From Chara braunii (lineage: Eukaryota > Streptophyta > Charophyceae > Charales > Characeae): 29,408 bases of DNA. The notes below the pieces were generated by a model. The model saw nothing but the letters and a program-made list of their open reading frames with translations, was not told where the DNA came from and did not search any database. Position numbers and translations under genes: made by a program. Shown here in pieces: positions 1 through 9,662 of the stretch. Numbering within the stretch: the stretch's first letter is position 1; each line of letters opens with the position of its first letter. Location of the stretch: positions 2,580,817 through 2,610,224 of the forward strand of contig BFEA01000133.1 in assembly GCA_003427395.1 (NCBI GenBank), given 5' to 3'.

Positions 1-90
<90 letters not shown>

Positions 91-117
91 ATGGGAAGAA
101 AAGAGAGAGAGAGAGAG
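1..117. repeat. AG dinucleotide microsatellite
   Basis: An uninterrupted AG run covers positions 1-88. After a 13-base interruption a second AG run covers about 102-117. The array reaches the left window edge, so its true length is unknown. Confidence 0.99.
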
Positions 118-1150
118 CATTCCGCGTTCACCCTGTTTTGACGTTTCTCTTCTTCTTTCTTTGTTTTTATTCTCTATTTCCCATCGCCGTCTCGCCCTAC
201 GCGCTAGTTTCTTTTTCCCTCTTGCGACGCTGTCGGGCGCATCGGCCCGGCATCACACGTGGTAGCACGGGACCCTCTCGGTCGTGTCACGCAGGAGTTG
301 GACCAACCTCGTCACGAACACACAAATGGAGCTTCCTTAGGCCACTCCGGCCGAGTGCGCCAGCCATACCTCTCGCGAGCCCCTACGACAGGATAGGGCC
401 TACGCGAGGCACAACTTGCCTTCACCTTACGGGAGTTGTCACCTCCCTTTGGTGGGCGTATCCCCGCCGAGCTACCGGTTCACAATACGAAAGCTACTCG
501 GTTGCAATCGCAGAGGTGGGCCAGCCGAGGGTGTTTCTCGTTCGCTGTAGCGTAGGGGGTACACGTGGTAGTACGCCTATCGGACCCGCACGCGAACCAA
601 CATCTTGGGGGGTTGACGTCCCAGGCGCGGCTCGGCGTCGGTCGACTAGGACGCATCCCACACACCACGCGCACACCACTCTGACAACCACAAAACAACA
701 ACACACGCATATACACGCGACTAACACGAACAACGCGACACAAACAACGCGACAACGCTCTTAGCCCCTTCAGTAGTCATCCCATAACTTCCCGACGCGG
801 AAATCGAATAGGCGCCGCGCGCGAAACATAATACAAATCCGCGAAGACGCAGTGCTAACTCATATCGCTTCGCAACGCAAGCGTACGCAAGCGATCGCAA
901 TGATGACGTACTATGTAGTACCCATACTCGTGCGACCCTCGTTAATCTCGAGGGGCGAGTTCGACACTCAAGTCGGCTGACACACGCTTTGAGGGTTAAT
1001 CTCTCGACGCCTGACAACCGCCATTCGTGGCTGAAGATCACACACCCTTTTCTGCACCCTGTGCAAAGTGGGTGGTACACAGGTCTATACCTGTGGTGGC
1101 GGTCGTTCCTTACTGCCCTGGAGATGAGTTCCACTCCGGGTCTGGGCGAA
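118..1150. other. GC-rich stretch without a supported gene
   Basis: No ORF here starts with ATG and looks protein-like. The longest open frame (138-764) opens at a TTG, is low in complexity and is overlapped by equally long antisense frames. Visible structure is limited. A 10-11-base motif (acacgtggtag) recurs near 258 and 560. A short cgcaagcg motif occurs twice near 870-895. A perfect 7-bp hairpin (CACAGGT, loop ctat, ACCTGTG) lies at 1078-1095. Nothing identifies a function. Confidence 0.6.
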
Positions 1151-1178
1151 AGTTAAGGGGTTTGACTTATATATAGCT

Positions 1179-1244
1179 GAGCCGTATGAAAAGGAAATTT
1201 TCAAGTTCGGTTCTATGGGACGAAAAAAAGAATACTATCCCAAC
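1179..1244 (+). ncRNA. Group II intron domain V and VI remnant (ycf3 intron 2 type, plastid-derived)
   Basis: Positions 1179-1214 have the form of group II intron domain V. GAGCCG is closed by CGGTTC, with the conserved AGC triad at the 5' side and an inner TGAAAA/TTTTCA helix. A domain VI-like helix follows (TGGGA near 1215, TCCCA near 1238) with unpaired A residues near its 3' side. The intron appears to end with AC immediately before the ycf3 exon, as expected for a 3' splice site ending in AY. Only the 3' end of an intron is present. Domains I-IV are not recognisable upstream, so it cannot self-splice. The presence of ycf3 exon 3 directly downstream is what identifies the intron. Confidence 0.75.
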
Positions 1245-1415
1245 CGAGGTGAACAAGCTATTCAACAACAAGATATTGAAAGCTCTAAAGCATGGTTCAA
1301 TCAAGCTGCGGAATACTGGAAACAAGCTATTCAATTAGCTCCTGGTAATTACATTGAAGCACAAAATTGGTTAAAGATTACAGGTCGTATTTATGACGGC
1401 TGTCACGGACTATAA
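1243..1415 (+). pseudogene. ycf3: ycf3 exon 3 fragment, nuclear plastid insertion (NUPT)
   Basis: The frame running from about 1245 encodes [33 protein letters not shown] and LKITGR. These are the hallmarks of the C-terminal TPR region of Ycf3, a thylakoid-associated photosystem I assembly factor. Only the last exon is present, with no exon 1 or 2 in the window, so this copy cannot make the protein. The ORF can be read from an ATG at 1215, but that codon lies inside the intron remnant and is fortuitous. Residues such as [11 protein letters not shown] differ from the seed-plant pattern as I recall it, pointing to a bryophyte or charophyte-like plastid source. The last residues (IYDGCHGL) may be a natural extension or read-through into flanking DNA. 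The exon is still open, so the insertion is either young or short enough to have escaped stops. Confidence 0.85.
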
Positions 1416-2164
1416 CGTCCAACCATAAAAACTAACAAGTAAAATCAATCAATAAATAAATAAGCATCCCAATACTCATATATCAAATCAAGACTCGAGA
1501 TAACAAACAAAAGGAAGGGGAAATATCAATCCATCAGGTATGCAGATCGTGCGACACATGGTTGTCATTCTCACTGCCTCCAAAGTATGACTCATATACC
1601 AAGCTCCAAAATACTAACCTGCATAAAACACAGGCACACACAATAGTCACATTGCCGTACACCAATGTGATCAACTTTACTGTTCCCTGTAACTCACCCC
1701 ACGCCTCACACACTCAAGCCCCAGTCATAGTCAAAATCTCCATAAATCTCACAAGTTCTTTATAATGGTCATTAAAAGAAGTCCGTTTAAAGCCTTCAAA
1801 GAAACATATCAAGTCGCAGGGCTAGGGCAATCAAGTTTAGGTACAGGTATAAGCAAAGTTGTGTCGTGAGCCGACAAGTCGGCAATCAACCAACCGACCT
1901 GTTATCAGTGATGACAGAAGATGATCCTCGTGAGATCAAACTGAAACTAGTCCAAGTCTTGAATCAATCGACCAAGAGGACCTGTAACACAAGACAGGTC
2001 AATCCCCAAGCTAAACCTATAAGTTCTCGGAGAATAATCACGATCTCACCCCAAAATCTATCTGACTGACTAAGCCTAAATCTACATTTAGGCAATGCCC
2101 AAAGCAAAGGTAGACCTTGGCAGAGTCTACCCTATACAGGGTGGATCGCCAAAAATCGCCACCT
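1416..2164. other. AT-rich stretch, nothing recognised
   Basis: Short ORFs of about 67 codons (1562-1765 and 1866-2069) lack recognisable motifs and have the codon bias of random AT-rich DNA. I see no further plastid homology beyond the ycf3 stop, so the right edge of the plastid insertion is probably close to 1395-1415. Confidence 0.5.
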
Positions 2165-2600
2165 GTCAAAATATAATCTAACTCCTCCAAATCAAGAAAA
2201 TTTCGGCAGCGCTTCATGTAGGAAAAATAGCTTTCTAGAATTTATATCAGCCCAAATATGAAAACAGAAATAATCTTTGACTTTCCAAAGTCCAATTTTG
2301 TCTAACTCCATGAATTAGCAAAAATTTGGGCAGCACTCCCTTTAAAAAATGAAACTTCCCAGATTTGTATTAAGCCATATATGAACTTTAGACAAGTTGA
2401 ACCTTGAGAAGTCAGAAATTTGACCAACTCCTTGGATTTGCAGAAATTTCGACAGCGCTTCCCGTAGAAAAAGTAGCTTACCAAAATTTATACAAATCCA
2501 AGTATAACAAAAGATCTCAGAAAATGCAAGAATTGATCTAAGTAAAAATAACTTAACTCAGAAAATGCAGGAATTGAAACTAACTCCTATGACTCTAGCA
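2165..2600. repeat. Degenerate tandem repeat, period about 123 bp
   Basis: Three units share an opening motif taactcc or caactcc (about 2179, 2303 and 2425). Each is followed by an aaatttsgrcagcrct-type motif, then an A-rich run and aaatttata-like sequence. Spacing is about 124 and 122 bp. A fourth partial start (taactcc) occurs near 2580. Units are substantially diverged, so this is an old array or a decayed internal part of a transposon. Confidence 0.75.
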
Positions 2601-2794
2601 TGTGGCGAGCGACTAAAGCAACTACCTATCAACTGAAACTCAGACCAAGTAGTAGCCTCACTCAGTCACATGCAGACCAAACCACAAAGGTAAGTACTAT
2701 CACCATCCCAAGTCAAATTTAGCAAACAATAATTCATAGTCTTTCAATGCTTTAACCCTTCATACCCTGCTTACATAAGGCGAAAAGTCAGGTC

Positions 2795-3683
2795 ATCCAA
2801 TCTTATGGAACATACCTGACTCGGCCATTGAGTATACACGAACAAGTTGCACAACTACTTTTCTTTTCCTTTGGGCATATGACTGAGCCATTCATCTTAG
2901 AAACAAAGCTTAGTCACCCTGAACTGTTTAATATCCAAGTTATATATACCTCTCTAAAATTAATCTTTAAAGCGGCATAGGACTGAGTCATTCATCTTAG
3001 AAACAAAGCTGGACCGGTTACCTTCAATTATATTCTTAATTGTACTCTCTTCAATTTTCGATAAGCTATAGTCAGACCATCCAATCTTATGGAACCCGTG
3101 TATGACTAGCCTGTTTTTAATAGGATAGTAATAATGTATAGCCAAATTATAACCTTGGGTTCCAACATGTGCGAGGTTTTGAGCCAGATCCCTTGGACTT
3201 ACAAAAGAATCTAACTCTCTGTCGGATTCATTTCTCTCTGAACCATCATGTGTATGGCATTGAGTCAAACCCCCTGAACTTACAGAAGGGTCTGCCCCTT
3301 TGCCAAAAATTACTTCCTAAGAATAAAAGCAGGAAGAGACTGAGTCACCTGAACTTACAGAACAACTCGGCCCCCTCGTTCAGAAACAAGGAAACTTAAG
3401 AAAACCCAAGAAACAAGGCAACTCAGGGTACCTAAACTTATAGAGCGCCCTGAGCTCCCGAAAATCAAACACAGTCAAGCCCTTGCAAGCCAGAGCAGTC
3501 AGGTCACCTAAACTTATGGAGCGTCTCGATCCTCCATGCACTTCACAGCACCGGGTCTCCCCAAACTTATGGGGACATCCCAGCCCCTAGAGCATTAAGG
3601 CTACCTAAACTTATAGAGCGGTCTGATTGCTCCATGCAAAACCGGAATAAACAAAGCACTGGGTTTCCCCAACTTATGGGGAC
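2795..3683. repeat. Degenerate short-period repeat built on a cctaaacttatrgagc motif
   Basis: An exact 17-base word (atccaatcttatggaac) occurs at 2795 and 3079. A related word of the form ccyraacttayrgrrs occurs at 3191, 3273, 3348, 3431, 3507, 3559, 3604 and 3668. Spacings are 82, 75, 83, 76, 52, 45 and 64 bp. The flanks also alternate between gagctcc/cgatcctcc and gacatcccagcc-like words. No open frame persists across the units. Confidence 0.75.
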
Positions 3684-3689
3684 CTCCCA

Positions 3690-5240
3690 GCCTTTATGAC
3701 CCAATCAAATCTCATGCATATCAACCCTCTATCCTGCCTTTCCCAGATGCAGTGCTTTTTACAATTTGCTTTCACACAATCAACAAAGTTGAAACTGAGA
3801 TTGCACACGCGTTCCTTTACTTAATCTGAATTCAGATCCTGAAAGTCAAACCAAAGTCAACGTACATGATGCAAGCAGTACAATCAGTCAAACATAGAAA
3901 GAAGTATAGATAAGGGTTATACTTGGGTGTATAGAGGGGAAGCAATGGTTACCTTTCAATTCCCTGCCTCCAGAGCCCCGCCTAGGCTCCGACAGAGCTC
4001 CCGCAATCGGTGGGGTGAACCTCCCACAGAGGCCCTGGCGCGGGTTACGGGTTGCAATCCCGCCTGCCGCCTTCCTCTCAGAACCGGATTAGACTTAGAG
4101 TAAGAGGCATAGGAGGAGAAAGTTTAAGTCTCTCAGATCCAAGGAGGGTGCACTCGGGCTCGTGGGAGAGGGCCTTGAAACCTTGATGCGCCTGAGAACC
4201 CCGCAATGGTGGCCAAGGCACTTAGCAACTTGAACAAACTGAAGCCCACCTGCCTTTCGTTGACCCTCCGGCGACCTTCCAATTCGCAACAGAACTCCTC
4301 AACAGCTCAGTTTCTCCGCAGTCCGTGGTCTGAAAGGTCCTGGCCTCCTCCTATAACACGGCTGTGTCCCAAGAGTACAACCTCCCCTTCCAGTAGCTCC
4401 CTTCTCGCCTCGTCACTTCAATGGGACAGGCAGTGCGCTGCCCAACCATGCGCACTCGATGTGCCGTGCACGCAACAAACTACGGTAGACGTCGTAATCC
4501 ACGCAGCAACAGACAGTGCAGCAACCATCGTCACAGTGACTAATGCTGCGGGGACACACAACAGCAATCAATGGCCAGAAATACGGCGGTAGTGGCGCCC
4601 AAAACACAGATTACACACAGCCGGCCTCGTAAACCACCACCAAAAACCGGGTACGTGTCTTCTTCCCTTCACTTAGTCCCACGCCTAACTTGGGCGGGTG
4701 TTCCGCCCAACCTGAGATCAGCTGGCTATTCCCGGTTCCCTCGCCGCTGCCAAGGGAATCTTCGTTGGTTTCTCTTCCTCCGCCTCTCTCTCTCTCTCTC
4801 CCTCTCTCTCCTTGCCACCTCCTCCTCTTCCTGAGTCCTCACTTACCTCCTCCCTGTTCCGCTTATGTATTCGGTCGGAACTCCGGCTTCATGGACGCAA
4901 GAGGTCAAGGCAGCACCTCGGAGTCGGCCAGTACCCTTACGGGAGGCAGATGGCAGTCGCACGGCCCCTGAGCATCAGGAGCACCAACGTCCTGATAATC
5001 TTCTGTGGGTGCCGAAATGGAGATGAATCCTCCGCCAGCACATAGGAAGTTATGTCGTGACAGACAAGAGATCTCAACATGAGTGCGAGCTAGAAAGTTA
5101 GTCGTCAGATACAGTCGTCACCACGTGCATGAGATAGAGAGGGGCCATTTCCATCAGTGAAGTGAACAGCACATCGAGCAACAGGTAGGTCTCTGACCTC
5201 ACTCCCCGCCGGCCGCAGCTCCCGTAGCAGCGAAGAACAA
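3690..5240. other. Transition to GC-rich DNA, no supported gene
   Basis: Composition shifts sharply from AT-rich to GC-rich near 3950. ORFs at 4206-4592, 4571-4834 and 4690-4971 overlap in several frames, are rich in Ser, Pro, Leu and Arg, and show no domain motif. A TC microsatellite occupies about 4783-4812. Confidence 0.5.
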
Positions 5241-5243
5241 GAC

Positions 5244-5415
5244 TGAACGAGTCTTTCACTTAGAAGGCGGGTAGATACATTAGTTTCCCCACTCCTGTCC
5301 TCGCCTTCTTTCAGTCAGTCTCCAATCTACGGCAGACTGCATATCCTGTTGTCGGCGTTATTCCCCGTATGGGCAAAATCGAACGAATCTTCCACTAAAC
5401 GTGGATAGATACATT
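5244..5415. repeat. Direct repeat pair of about 37 bp
   Basis: Two copies of a gaacgart-tttcacttar-tagatacatta pattern lie at 5244-5282 and 5380-5415, spaced about 136 bp apart. They appear to be the first members of the degenerate pyrimidine-rich repeat series that continues to about 7.1 kb. Confidence 0.65.
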
Positions 5416-5659
5416 ACGTTTTCACAAGAATAAAAGAAACAAAAACCACTTTGCCCCTGGGCGCAGCCCCTGCTGGTCGCCCTGGACAAACCACTGCTCG
5501 AAACCCAGATCCGGCGCGGCCAATCTCTCCGTAGTCCACCGAAACCCCCAATTCGCATCCATACTCGTCCGTTTCTGTCTTGAGACGAACAAGATAGCAG
5601 TTTCTTCTTCCCTGCTATATTCAGTCTCCCGCCATCTTCGCGCGTCCCCTTCTTCTCCT

Positions 5660-6008
5660 ACCTCTATTTCTACTAACTCTCATCTCAAACTAACTTCACG
5701 GCCCTAGTCGCCCGGCCCAAAGACCTCGGTGTAGTATGTTACCTCACTCGAATCCGTCAAGGATCGAGTGAGATTCGAATCTCTCACCCCCCCCCTCCTT
5801 CTTCGTTTTAGCTCCCTCCATAGCTCCGCGCGGCACTTTCTTCATCTAACTCCTATCTTACTAACCTATCACTCAAACTAACCTCAAGTTTGGGTTCGCC
5901 CGGGGTCAAAACCCTCGAATCGGATATTTACTCGCCCGTTTTCGTCGAGAAACAGGCGAGTTACATAACATTTGCTCCGGTCGCAGTCACTTCCGCCATC
6001 CCTCCGCA
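5660..6008. repeat. Degenerate repeats with perfect stem-loops
   Basis: Two diverged units each begin with a ctactaac or cttactaac word, continue through tcgcccgg, and carry a hairpin. At 5743-5772 the arms are CTCACTCGA and TCGAGTGAG (9 bp, perfect). At 5930-5961 the arms are ACTCGCC and GGCGAGT (7 bp, perfect). They look like diverged relatives of the 183-bp array immediately downstream, because the ctactaac word recurs in it. Confidence 0.65.
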
Positions 6009-6562
6009 CACCGTATGTTATTACTAACTTCTATTCTACTAACTTCCTACTGACTCTAAGGCCAGGAACGGGGTCGCCCCAGCCAAAAACCCCTCGTTGG
6101 TGTCTCCCCCGGCCCGATTTCGCCCAATAACGGCCGACATCTCGTCTTCCCACCTTCGTTTCTCCATCTCCGACTTCCTCCGTACCCGTCGCAAAATCAC
6201 CGTATGTTCTTACTAACTTCTATTCTACTAACTTCCTACTAAGGCCAGGAACGGGGTCGCCCCAGCCAAAAACCCCTCGTTGGTGTCTCCCCCGGCCCGA
6301 TTTTGCCCAATAACGGCCGACATCTCGTCTTCCCACCTTCGTTTCTCCATCTCCGACTTCCTCCGTACCCGTCGCAAAATCACCGTATGTTCTTACTAAC
6401 TTCTATTCTACTAACTTCCTACTAAGGCCAGGAACGGGGTCGCCCCAGCCAAAAACCCCTCGTTGGTGTCTCCCCCGACCCGATTTTGCCCAATAACGGC
6501 CGACATCTCGTCTTCCCACCTTCGTTTCTCCATCTCCGACTTCCTCCGTACCCGTCGCAAAA
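6009..6562. repeat. 183-bp tandem repeat array (about three units)
   Basis: The word gccaggaacggggtcgcc starts at 6061, 6244 and 6427, a period of exactly 183 bp both times. Units are almost identical. Examples of differences are cggcccgatttc, cggcccgatttt and cgacccgatttt. The tail of a preceding unit is visible from about 6009, and the third unit breaks off after cgtcgcaaaa near 6562. Near identity indicates recent unequal exchange or slippage, in contrast to the old repeats on both sides. Confidence 0.95.
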
Positions 6563-6604
6563 CCTCGCCAGGTTCACTCATTCTTCTTCTCGACTCCTCC
6601 TTCC

Positions 6605-7085
6605 TCCGAATGAACCCGGCGCGAAATAGCGCCCGGATTCATCCCCTTTCCTTGTTTCTCTTTGCTTAGTATTGACGCCTGCAGTCTGTTCACCCTCCCC
6701 GAAAGCACCTGGCACGGATTCACGCCAGGTTCCATCCACCTTCACTCTACCCCCACGCAACTCCAACCTCATCTATCTTTCGATCTACTAACCCACTAAC
6801 TGATCCGACTTCGTGGTCGGACTCGCCCACTCCTAAACGGTAGGAACGCCCCACCTCCCCGACGGATTCTACTCCCGACTACGTCGCTACACACTCCCCC
6901 ACTGCGCCCGACCAGCCCCCTCGCCATCTCCAACTTCGCTTGCACGCACCCGGCACCGCCCCCGTCCGGGTTCATTCCCCTTCGGCGTGCACTGCATCCT
7001 TCGCCTCAGCGCCCGCCCCCACTGCTTCGCCCGTTTCCTTGTCGAATGCACCCGGTGCAATATCCCGCCCGGGTTCGTTCGTCCC
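6605..7085. repeat. Four dispersed copies of an acccgg/gcccgg hairpin motif
   Basis: Each copy has the form acccggygc ... gcccggrttcatyccc or a close relative, and can fold on itself. The copies are near 6607-6646, 6701-6737 (arms ACCTGGC and GCCAGGT, 7 bp, perfect, 6707-6730), 6945-6985 and 7041-7081. The last also contains the palindrome TGCACCCGGTGCA. The surrounding DNA is C- and T-rich on this strand. Confidence 0.6.
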
Positions 7086-7089
7086 TTAC

Positions 7090-8040
7090 CGCGCCCATAC
7101 TCCGCTTGGCCCACTCGCCCCTCCTACGTTCACCTCGTCGCCGTCCGTTGTCTCTGCTGCTGCCTCCCCGCTGCTGCGCAGCGCTGTCCGGTCAGTCCCT
7201 CCGCCCCGCTGCGACCGATCGGCCCGAGCTCCGGCCATCCTGAGGGAAACCTCGGAGGGACTCAACTACTAGACGGTTCGATTAGTCTTTCGCCCCAAGC
7301 CCGGCGGCAATGGGCACCGCTGCCTCCCCACAGTCTCCTCCGACTCCGCCTTGCCCCAGGCCTACTGTGCCTACCTTACCCATCACCTCCCGAGTGGCAC
7401 TTGAGCAGAGACCCCCTGGTGCTCATAGGGGGAGGGGGGCCGGAGGAGAGGCACAGCGACTGGCCCATCGAGGAGGCTTAGTCCTGATGCTATCGGCTGA
7501 CCCCCGGCCGGTATCGCCCGCCTGCCGTAGCGGGTATCGCATCTGCTAGTGGGTACAGCTCCCGCACGTTCCCTCGTTGGAGGCTTAAGCACGAATGTGG
7601 CTGCTACGGAGTTCCCCGAAACACTATGACGGGTTAACTTCGACGCAGCCGCGAAAACTGTTTGCAACCGCATTTCAGGCAATCCCGCGAATACAACGCA
7701 CCCCCACGCAACCTCACCGGACTCGGTACGTGGGTTATATACCACTAGCATTACCGACCCCCTCTTCCTCGCACACAATCACAAACTCGGACTCTGACCA
7801 CGCCATGGTCCCCCCCCTCTATGGCGTAGTAGAGGACTTTTACCAGCACCCCGAACCGCGGACCAGGCGAACTAGGCGCGCAGTCAAGGTCCTCGACTGC
7901 CGTGACGACCATTGAGCCCGGCGTCGCGTCCGGATCGCGCAAAATGTCGGAGCTTACAAGAATTTGATACAACAATTATTTAATATAAAATACAAACGAA
8001 CGTCGCGCTGTCGGAGGGCGCGGTGTCCCGGCCCTCCTCT
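7090..8040. other. GC-rich stretch, no supported gene
   Basis: Several overlapping ORFs (6987-7481, 7310-7549, 7383-7778 minus, 7595-7915, 7954-8364 minus) are Pro, Arg, Ser and Leu-rich. They exist in most frames at once, as expected of random GC-rich DNA with few stop codons. No motif, membrane pattern or domain is convincing. Confidence 0.5.
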
Positions 8041-8095
8041 GTGTACCGGATCCTTGCTCAGTACCCTCCAGTGTACCGGATCCTTGCTCAGTACC
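8041..8095. repeat. 30-bp tandem duplication
   Basis: The 25 bases starting gtgtaccggatccttgctca at 8041 recur exactly at 8071, a 30-bp period. This is a simple local duplication. Confidence 0.97.
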
Positions 8096-8380
8096 AGTCC
8101 CATGTCTCGACTTGCTGTTCTCCAGGCACGGTTCGCGCTGTAGGTGGGTCCGGTACCGCGACTGTTCTCGGAGCAGACCTGCCCCGGTGGCGTGGCCCTC
8201 AGCAAAAAGGGGGTGCGCCACAGGGCTTCCATTGGTCCACGCAGGCTCGGTGCCCTGCTGTATAGCAGAGCACTACCGGCCTGTGGCCGTGGTAGCCGCC
8301 GGGTTCGCCATGGGACGCGGGGGTGAGAGGACTGGTTCATTCTTTTCAACTGCGCGCCAGGCACTCCTGTACTGAGTTAT

Positions 8381-9090
8381 GGGATAGGTGCACGGGACAG
8401 AAATCGATGTTAAAAGAGAAAAGAGAAAAGGAAAAATAAAATGCCAGACTTAAGCTCGTTTTTCTTTTTTGTACGGGGAAAATCCAGTGGCCTCAAGCCA
8501 CTGTGATGCTACGATTTCATTTCTATTTTTTTTCGTTTGCTATTATTATTATTATTATTATTTACTTAATTTTCCTATTTTCAGTTTATCTACTCTCGTT
8601 CTGTCACTTCGTAGGGAAGGCCGCCGATTCAGGTTTCGGGCTGCAACTGTGGTCTCATGGTCTGGGTCTTACCGACCTATCGTATATTGCCTGTACCAGA
8701 CCTGTTTGTCCGAACCACGCGGACCCCGGTGGCTAGGTTAAGGGGCAGATACAGTGAGAACTAAAAGGAGAAATGAAAGAAAAGGAAGGGAAAAGGTCGA
8801 AAATTGGGTTTTTTGACTTGTGCGTGATCGCGGGTCGCTATTCAGGCAAGGATGCTGCGCAGAGAGATTCTGGGACGCCGCCCTTTATTTCCCTTTCCTT
8901 TTCCTGCGATTATTATTATTATTTTTATTATTATTATTTTATTACTATTTTTGTTATTATTAATTAGATTTTTTATTCTCGAATTTTTACCTGTTGGCCT
9001 GTCCTTTCGCGGGAGGCCAACGGTTCGAATTACGAGCCAGCGGTCCACGGCTTAAGTAGGCCGACCTAGCATACACTGTCTGCGGGTGAG
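8381..9090. repeat. Diverged tandem duplication with ATT microsatellites and hairpins
   Basis: Two units of about 350 bp (about 8381-8740 and 8741-9090) show the same order of landmarks: a purine-rich gaaaagg stretch, a T-rich to (ATT)n run (8540-8565 and 8910-8965), a ctgtcmyttcg word, an aggcc word, then a ccgacctakc-tat/ac-ctgtctg-like end. Hairpins accompany both: CAGTGGC/GCCACTG at 8485-8503, and GTTGGCCT/AGGCCAAC at 8993-9021. The units are too diverged to be recent. Confidence 0.55.
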
Positions 9091-9662
9091 CTCCGATTTG
9101 GCGCCGTGCGGTTAGGCCCCAAAGAGGGGCGACCCGCGACCGCATCGGTAGGAGGTTCATCACCCCCTATAGGAGGTCATGAACCCCTTCCTTGCCATCG
9201 GACACGGACACCCAGTAGTGGTAGACCGACGGTCTTCTTTCAAAGAGAAAATGTGGTTGTTGGTATCCCATTATGGGATCTCCGTTTTTCTTTCCGTCTC
9301 TTCGGACCACGGTCATGTTGCACAGCCTAGGGACCGACGTGACGGTGGTTTGAGTGCCCTGACTGTGCACANGCTGTTGGAGTTCCTTCCANTCNTATCT
9401 AANGAAATCCGAGTTATTATCANAAAANCCNCTTTTAGCANACCGGGGTCGCACTCCCCCAGAGCCCTATAAAANAGAGGTTGCTCCCGGNTCTTGAAAA
9501 AAAGGGGATGCGTGAGGTGAGCGTTATCGCTCCTCGAGTGTGGGCAGTGGTAATGCACTGGAGCCTTGATTCCCGACACTCGGGATTTAGCCTGGCTAAG
9601 TATTTCTGCGAACGGGGATAGTGCGGACTGAGCACGGGCACTGGCTGTTGAGAAGGACGGCT
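9091..9662. other. Unassigned stretch containing a cluster of ambiguous bases
   Basis: Ten single Ns lie between 9372 and 9491, far more than anywhere else in the window. They suggest unresolved differences between collapsed repeat copies. A hairpin (GGTTCAT/ATGAACC, 7 bp, perfect, 9154-9185) encloses the small palindrome CCTATAGG. No gene is supported. Confidence 0.6.

Noticed and set aside
138-764. Open frame of 208 codons with a hydrophobic start resembling a signal peptide
   Set aside because: It opens at TTG, not ATG. The body is low in complexity, and antisense frames of similar length overlap it in GC-rich DNA.
1215-1245. ATG 1215 as the real start of a small ycf3-like nuclear gene
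   Set aside because: The ATG lies in the domain V/VI part of the intron, and the residues before RGEQ are intron sequence. No transit peptide or promoter evidence is visible.
6009-6562. CRISPR array
   Set aside because: Units are contiguous 183-bp tandem copies without unique spacers, in a eukaryotic context.
6887-7778. Several long overlapping ORFs on both strands
   Set aside because: They occur in four or more frames at once and are Pro/Ser/Arg-rich, as expected for GC-rich non-coding DNA. No domain motif is visible.
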